From positions 1-8,643 of the forward strand of contig JAJYKH010000092.1 in the NCBI GenBank assembly GCA_021788685.1: 8,643 bases of DNA, in the 5' to 3' direction. The stretch comes from Deltaproteobacteria bacterium (GTDB taxonomy: Bacteria > Desulfobacterota > Desulfobulbia > Desulfobulbales > UBA5123). The translations under genes were made by a program, and so were the position numbers. Below are positions 4,910-8,643 of the stretch, piece after piece (position 1 is the stretch's first letter; each line of letters starts with the position of its first letter). The notes beneath the pieces were generated by a model, which did not search any database, was not told where the DNA came from, and worked only from the letters and a program-made list of their open reading frames with translations.

Positions 4910-5734
4910 TCAGGGCCGAGAGTCTCTCGGCCGGTTCCCTCCTTTGAAAAGCTTTTCGAAAAATTCCCTCATCGCCTGCCACGACTGCCGGTCGGCCTCC
5001 GGATCGTAGGCGATGGGGATGTTGAACTTCCGGCCGAGGGCATCGGCCTGGGGATTGGTGAAGCTGTGCTTGGCGCCGGGATAGACGATGGTCCGGTAGT
5101 CGGCCCTGGCCGCGTCCATCTCCCGCTCGAAGGCCGAAACTTGCTCCGGGGGCACCATGGAGTCGGCCCCGCCGGTGAGGACGAGGATTTTCGCCTTCAC
5201 CGCGCCCGGTTTGGCCGGCGCTCCGGTGGCCAGGGAGCCATGGAAGCTCACTACTCCGGCGAGGTCGGCCCCCGTCCGGGCCATGGCGAGCGCGATGCCT
5301 CCACCGAAGCAGTAGCCGATCGCCGCGGTCTGTCCGGGATCGACGGTGGGATGGCCTCTGAGGAGCGCAAGGGCCGCGTTGAACCGCTCCGTGGCCAGGG
5401 GCAGGTTCTCCCGGACTGCCGCGGCGAAGGTCCGGGCCTCCGCGGGATGGACGGCCTGCCGGCCCTCTCCATACATGTCCAGCGCCAGGGCGGTGTAGCC
5501 CAGGCCGGCCAGCATCCGGGCCCGCTTCCGGGCGTGCTCGTCGTGGCCCCACCACTCGTGGACCACCAGAATCCCCGGACGGCGGCCCTTCACGGCCCCG
5601 TCCCAGGCGAAGTATCCCTTCAGGGGGGTGGCCCCGGCACGGTAAACCGTCTCTTCCCCCTGCACAGCGGCTGTGGCCGGCGCGGCCTGGGCAAAGGCCA
5701 AGGGCAGAATAGAGGCAAAGAGGATGCGCGGCAT
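4910..5734 (-). CDS. Dienelactone hydrolase family protein, predicted exported
   Basis: A 274-aa alpha/beta hydrolase. The catalytic triad is visible: Cys142 in GYCFGGG, Asp191 in TGGADSMVPP and His223 in GAKHSFTN. Glu60 in VVHEWWGHDEH matches the conserved Glu that holds the nucleophile in true dienelactone hydrolases. Residues 1-23 (MPRILFASILPLAFAQAAPA...) form a signal peptide with cleavage sites near AQA or ATA, so the protein is probably periplasmic. Dienelactone hydrolase opens the lactone of chloroaromatic degradation, but many exported relatives have unknown substrates, and no catabolic genes adjoin this one. The ATG at 5734 is fixed by GGAGG six bases upstream. A minus-strand TACAAT (5770-5765) could be its -10; no good -35 accompanies it. 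Confidence 0.92.
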   Translation of the reverse strand: MPRILFASILPLAFAQAAPATAAVQGEETVYRAGATPLKGYFAWDGAVKGRRPGILVVHEWWGHDEHARKRARMLAGLGYTALALDMYGEGRQAVHPAEARTFAAAVRENLPLATERFNAALALLRGHPTVDPGQTAAIGYCFGGGIALAMARTGADLAGVVSFHGSLATGAPAKPGAVKAKILVLTGGADSMVPPEQVSAFEREMDAARADYRTIVYPGAKHSFTNPQADALGRKFNIPIAYDPEADRQSWQAMREFFEKLFKGGNRPRDSRP

Positions 5735-5893
5735 ACGGACCTCCGTAGGGTGGATGTTTTTTTTATTGTACACCAGGGAGGGGCCGGGAATGGCGGGATG
5801 CGCGCCTTCCGCCCCGTGGCGGCAAGAGGCGCCAGGGTGGATGACAAGCTGAAGGCCTGGTTAGCCCTGAACGGGGCCGCCTAGAGAGCCGGT

Positions 5894-6835
5894 TCAAGGG
5901 ACCAGCCGGATATCGTCCAGGTGGATCACCCGGGGCGCCTCCAATTTCTCCGCGAAGATCACCACCTGGGTCAGCCGCGAGAGGTCCAGCTTCCGGCCTG
6001 CCGGGGCCTGCTCGATCTCGGATATCGGGATGCGGAGGTCGTTCCAGCCCGGGACGAGGCGGAAGGCGCGGTTGAACCGGTCGCGGTAGCGGCCCCCCCG
6101 GCGCTCGTGCGCTTGGTCACGGATGGAAAGGGTGATCCGCAGTGCCCCCGGACCGGGGTTGTGGATGCTTAAGACGAAGGCGGAGTACCCCCGCCAGTCG
6201 CCGAAGCAGCGGGTGAGGGCGGTGCCGCTGTACGGCTCCGTCCCGAGCGTCACCCGGAGCGAACCGCTGCCGTGCCTTGCCAACGTCCGGTCGATGGTGC
6301 CGGCGGTCCAGCGGTCCGCCTCCAGGCGGCTTTCGAAGTCCCCCAGAACCGGGAAGCTCCGGGCGGCCTGGCTCATGTCCCAGAGGGTGAGGGCCGGGGA
6401 GGCGTTGCCGAGCGCCGCCAGAGCGATAGCGGCGATGCGGCCCCCGGCCAGCAGCCGCCGGTCGAGCTCCCGCCGGACCGGGGCCAGGAAGAGGAGGCCC
6501 AGGAGTCCGCCAACCAGATCGAGACCCAGGTCGGCCCAGGAGGCGGTGCGGCCGAACCGGGGCTGGATCAGCTCGATGGCGCCGCCCACGGCGAGCACCA
6601 CGATGAGGACGATGCCGAGTTGGAGAGGGGGCGGCCGGCGGGCCGCCCGCGGCAGGAGGGCGAGACCCCAGGCGAGCAGCCCGAACCAGCCCAGGTGGGC
6701 GAGATTGTCCAGCTGGGAAAGGGGGCTGGCCGGCGCCTGCCCCCAGCTCGTGAAGAAGAAGGGGAAGACGGCCAGGAGCGGCAGAAGGAGGAGTTTCTTC
6801 GGAAGCGATGGCATGTCTGAGCGATGCCGAATCAT
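5894..6835 (-). CDS. VanZ-like membrane protein with C-terminal carbohydrate-binding-like domain
   Basis: The 313-aa product has two parts. Residues 1-145 contain about five hydrophobic segments (roughly 15-31, 45-62, 72-91, 103-119, 131-145), with the VanZ features DNLAHLGWFGLLAW and IELIQPRFGRTASWADLGLD followed by a G-G-x-x-G segment. Residues 150-313 are soluble and look like a galactose-binding-type beta-sandwich. Signs of this are the opening DFES, the W-rich middle (CFGDWRGYSAFVLSIHNPGP), a VPGWNDLRIPISEI strand and the closing VIHLDDIRLVP, common in CBM-like domains. VanZ is linked to teicoplanin resistance in enterococci, but VanZ-fold proteins in Gram-negatives have no settled role. 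Topology suggests an envelope-facing domain, possibly binding glycans; this is inference. The ATG at 6835 is chosen; MPSLPKK at 6814 is an alternative, and neither has a strong ribosome binding site. Confidence 0.8.
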   Translation of the reverse strand: MIRHRSDMPSLPKKLLLLPLLAVFPFFFTSWGQAPASPLSQLDNLAHLGWFGLLAWGLALLPRAARRPPPLQLGIVLIVVLAVGGAIELIQPRFGRTASWADLGLDLVGGLLGLLFLAPVRRELDRRLLAGGRIAAIALAALGNASPALTLWDMSQAARSFPVLGDFESRLEADRWTAGTIDRTLARHGSGSLRVTLGTEPYSGTALTRCFGDWRGYSAFVLSIHNPGPGALRITLSIRDQAHERRGGRYRDRFNRAFRLVPGWNDLRIPISEIEQAPAGRKLDLSRLTQVVIFAEKLEAPRVIHLDDIRLVP

Positions 6836-6871
6836 GTGGGGAGCTCATGCTCTTTCATTTGCTCGGCAGAA

Positions 6872-6932
6872 ATGTCATTATCCGCTATCCTTTGTCCATT
6901 ATCAATTATCCCTTATTCATTCTCCATCCTCG
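6872..6932. repeat. AT-rich low-complexity tract with ATTATC-type repeats
   Basis: In an otherwise GC-rich region, about 60 bases repeat variants of CATTATCC: cattatcc, ctatcc, ccattatcaa, ttatccc, cattctcc and so on. The period is irregular (about 6-12). It is simple-sequence-like DNA between the divergent vanZ-like and hrpB genes, and it supplies promoter hexamers for the minus strand. Confidence 0.6.
6877..6905 (-). promoter_or_regulatory. Predicted promoter of the VanZ-like gene
   Basis: On the minus strand, -35 TTGATA (6905-6900; 5/6), a 17-bp spacer and -10 GATAAT (6882-6877; 5/6). Transcription would start near 6870, about 35 bases before the ATG at 6835. The tract contains other GATAAT-like hexamers, so alternatives exist. 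Confidence 0.6.
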
Positions 6933-6942
6933 CATCCTGACC

Positions 6943-8643
6943 ATGAATCCGAATCCCCCCCTTCCCATCGATGCGGCTCTGCCGGAGCTGAAGCGCGCCC
7001 TGGCGGGGCGGGACGCGGCGGTGCTCCAGGCGCCGCCCGGGGCGGGCAAGACCACCCGGGTGCCGCTCGCCCTCCTCGGGGAGGAATGGCTGGCCGGCCG
7101 GGGGATCGTCATGCTCGAGCCGCGGCGGCTGGCGGCGGCCAATGCCGCCCGCTACATGGCCGGGCTCCTCGGGGAAGAGGTGGGGCAAACGGTGGGCTAC
7201 GCCATCCGCTTCGAGCGGCGGGTCTCGGCCGGAACCCGCATCGAGGTGGTGACCGAGGGCATCCTCACCCGGCGGCTCCAGGCCGACCCCTCGCTCGACG
7301 GCATCGGCCTGGTCATCTTCGACGAGTTTCACGAACGCCATCTCACGAGCGACCTGGCCCTCGCCCTCTGCCGGGACGCCCAGCTCGGGCTGCGGGAGGA
7401 CCTCCGGCTCCTGGTCATGTCCGCCACCCTGGACGCCGGCCCGGTGGCCCGGCTGCTGGGGAACGCCCCCCTGGTGACCTCCACCGGCCGCTCCTTTCCG
7501 GTGGCGATCCGTCATTTGCCCGCCCCCATGCGAGGGCCGGCCCCGGCCGAGACCGCGGCGGCGGTGCGGCAGGCCCTCGCCGAAACCGAGGGGGACGTCC
7601 TCGTTTTCCTCCCCGGCGTCGGGGAGATCCGCCGCTGCGCGGGGCTGCTGGCCGGCGCGCCCGAAACGGCCGGGGTCCGGATCTGCCCCCTGTACGCCGA
7701 CCTGCCCTTTGCCGAGCAGGAGGCGGCCATCCTGCCCGGCGGCCGGCGGAAGGTGGTCCTTGCCACCAATATCGCCGAGACCAGCCTCACCATCGAAGGG
7801 GTGCGCACGGTGGTGGACAGCGGCCTGGCCCGCCGGCCCCGCTTCGACCCGGCGGCCGGGGTTTCCCGCCTGGAGACAGTGCGCATCTCCCGGGCGAGCG
7901 CCGACCAGCGGGCGGGCCGGGCGGGGCGCCTCGCGCCGGGGGTCTGCTACCGCTTGTGGACCGAAGCGGAAGAGGCGGCCCTCCTGCCCTTCACCCCGCC
8001 CGAGGTCCGCACCGCGGACCTCGCCCCCCTGGCCCTGGAGCTGGCCCGATGGGGCGTGGCCGATGCCGGCTCCCTGGCCTGGCTCGATCCCCCTTCCGCG
8101 GGGGCCCTGGCCGGGGCCCGGCGGCTGCTCGCCGCCCTGGGCGCCCTGGACGGCCAGGGGCGGCTCACCCCCTTGGGCGAGGAGATGGCCCGGCTCCCGG
8201 TCCATCCCCGGCTGGCCCGGCTGCTCGCCGCCGCCCGGGCGGGCGGGGAGCCGGCCCTGGGTTGCGACCTCGCGGCCCTGCTTTCCGAACGTGACCTCTG
8301 CCGGCGCGACGTGCCCCCGCGGCCCACCGACAGCGACCTCCTCGACCGGCTGAAGCTGCTCGCTGCCTGGCGGCGGAAAGAGCGGCTGCCCGACTGGGCC
8401 GAGCCCGCCGCCTGCGCCACGGCCGACCGGGCCGCCCGCCACTACGCCGGGGCGCTGGCCTCGACTTCGAAGAAGGCAAGCAAAGATGAACCGCTGCCGG
8501 CCCGCATCGCTCGGCTGCTCGCCCCGGCCTTTCCCGACCGGGTGGCCATGGCCCGGGAGCCGGGGAGCGGCCGCTACCTGCTGGCCGGGGGGCAGGGCGC
8601 CGTCCTTTCTTCCCGCACCGGGGTCCGGGGGGCGCCGCTTCTC
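6943..8643 (+). CDS. hrpB: HrpB-type ATP-dependent DEAH-box helicase, 3'-truncated by window edge
   Basis: The frame is open for 567 codons to the window end; HrpB proteins usually have about 820-850 residues, so roughly the N-terminal two thirds are seen. Helicase motifs are in order: Walker A APPGAGKTT (30-38), LEPRRLAA (Ia), TEGIL, Walker B DEFHER (127-132), SAT (160-162), ATNIAETSLTIEGV (motif V, 274-287) and QRAGRAGR (motif VI, 322-329). The DEFH box and the VVTEGILTRRLQ spacing fit the HrpB branch of DEAH helicases, whose role in bacteria is RNA-related but poorly defined. The ATG at 6943 follows an AT-rich promoter region without a clear Shine-Dalgarno sequence, and NPNPPLPIDAALPEL is a typical HrpB beginning. 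A lysine-rich insert, STSKKASKDEP (507-517), precedes the C-terminal domain. Confidence 0.93.
   Translation, partial: MNPNPPLPIDAALPELKRALAGRDAAVLQAPPGAGKTTRVPLALLGEEWLAGRGIVMLEPRRLAAANAARYMAGLLGEEVGQTVGYAIRFERRVSAGTRIEVVTEGILTRRLQADPSLDGIGLVIFDEFHERHLTSDLALALCRDAQLGLREDLRLLVMSATLDAGPVARLLGNAPLVTSTGRSFPVAIRHLPAPMRGPAPAETAAAVRQALAETEGDVLVFLPGVGEIRRCAGLLAGAPETAGVRICPLYADLPFAEQEAAILPGGRRKVVLATNIAETSLTIEGVRTVVDSGLARRPRFDPAAGVSRLETVRISRASADQRAGRAGRLAPGVCYRLWTEAEEAALLPFTPPEVRTADLAPLALELARWGVADAGSLAWLDPPSAGALAGARRLLAALGALDGQGRLTPLGEEMARLPVHPRLARLLAAARAGGEPALGCDLAALLSERDLCRRDVPPRPTDSDLLDRLKLLAAWRRKERLPDWAEPAACATADRAARHYAGALASTSKKASKDEPLPARIARLLAPAFPDRVAMAREPGSGRYLLAGGQGAVLSSRTGVRGAPLL

Noticed and set aside
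4841..5884. A 347-codon plus-strand frame opposite the hydrolase gene, including its 28-codon tail at 5798-5884
   Set aside because: It is antisense to the hydrolase gene with no family features. The tail after the hydrolase start is short and unrecognised, so not annotated.
6123..8294. A very long plus-strand frame overlapping the VanZ gene and hrpB
   Set aside because: It is a GC-rich shadow: its product is Gly/Arg/Pro-rich without domains, while the overlapping VanZ (minus) and HrpB (plus, other frame) products have clear family motifs.
6913..8442. A 509-codon minus-strand frame opposite hrpB
   Set aside because: Low-complexity Gly/Pro/Arg composition and full overlap with the HrpB frame, which carries all helicase motifs in order.

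Overview
This is a GC-rich, Gram-negative-type chromosomal segment. It has an iron superoxide dismutase, an HrpB-type helicase, a periplasmic dienelactone-hydrolase-family protein with a signal peptide, and a VanZ-domain membrane protein. The gene content would suit a proteobacterium; the helix-turn-helix style of the small repressor resembles regulators of delta-proteobacterial phages. No ribosomal RNA or other firm marker is present, so the taxon stays open.

Layout. The left edge (3-797, +) is the C-terminal two thirds of a GH5 exo-beta-1,3-glucanase-like enzyme. A tiny remnant of a VapC toxin tail overlaps its stop codon. The next 1.4 kb (about 882-2275) is a compact accessory module. It holds a leftward lambda-repressor-like regulator (939-1487), a divergent promoter region carrying four copies of an ATACCCA half-site, and a rightward pair of small genes (82 aa of unknown family and a 116 aa coiled-coil protein). 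The module is flanked by two 67-bp direct repeats (60/67 identical), and both repeats encode the same VapC C-terminal tail. A rho-independent terminator (2425-2445) then separates the module from sodB (2540-3163, +).

From 3209 to 6835 everything intact is on the minus strand. Read in transcription order this is a VanZ protein fused to a beta-sandwich-like C-terminal domain, a dienelactone hydrolase family protein, a 64-aa single-cluster ferredoxin, an 86-aa four-cysteine protein of unknown function, and a toxin-antitoxin pair (RelE-like toxin first, antitoxin second, ATGA overlap). The 400-bp gap between the ferredoxin and hydrolase genes holds, on the plus strand, a decayed 5' end of a different toxin-antitoxin pair (Phd-type antitoxin tail plus the first residues of a PIN-domain toxin). 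An AT-rich low-complexity tract at about 6872-6932 separates the VanZ gene from the divergent hrpB (6943 to the right edge, +), which is cut by the window.

How it fits together. The housekeeping genes (sodB, hrpB, ferredoxin, hydrolase) look like ordinary independent units. The accessory layer is toxin-antitoxin material in three states (one intact pair, one broken 5' end, two solitary 3' tails) plus a small switch-like regulatory module bracketed by toxin-tail repeats. That bracketed module is the most unusual thing here; its genes are unrecognised and its mobility is inference.
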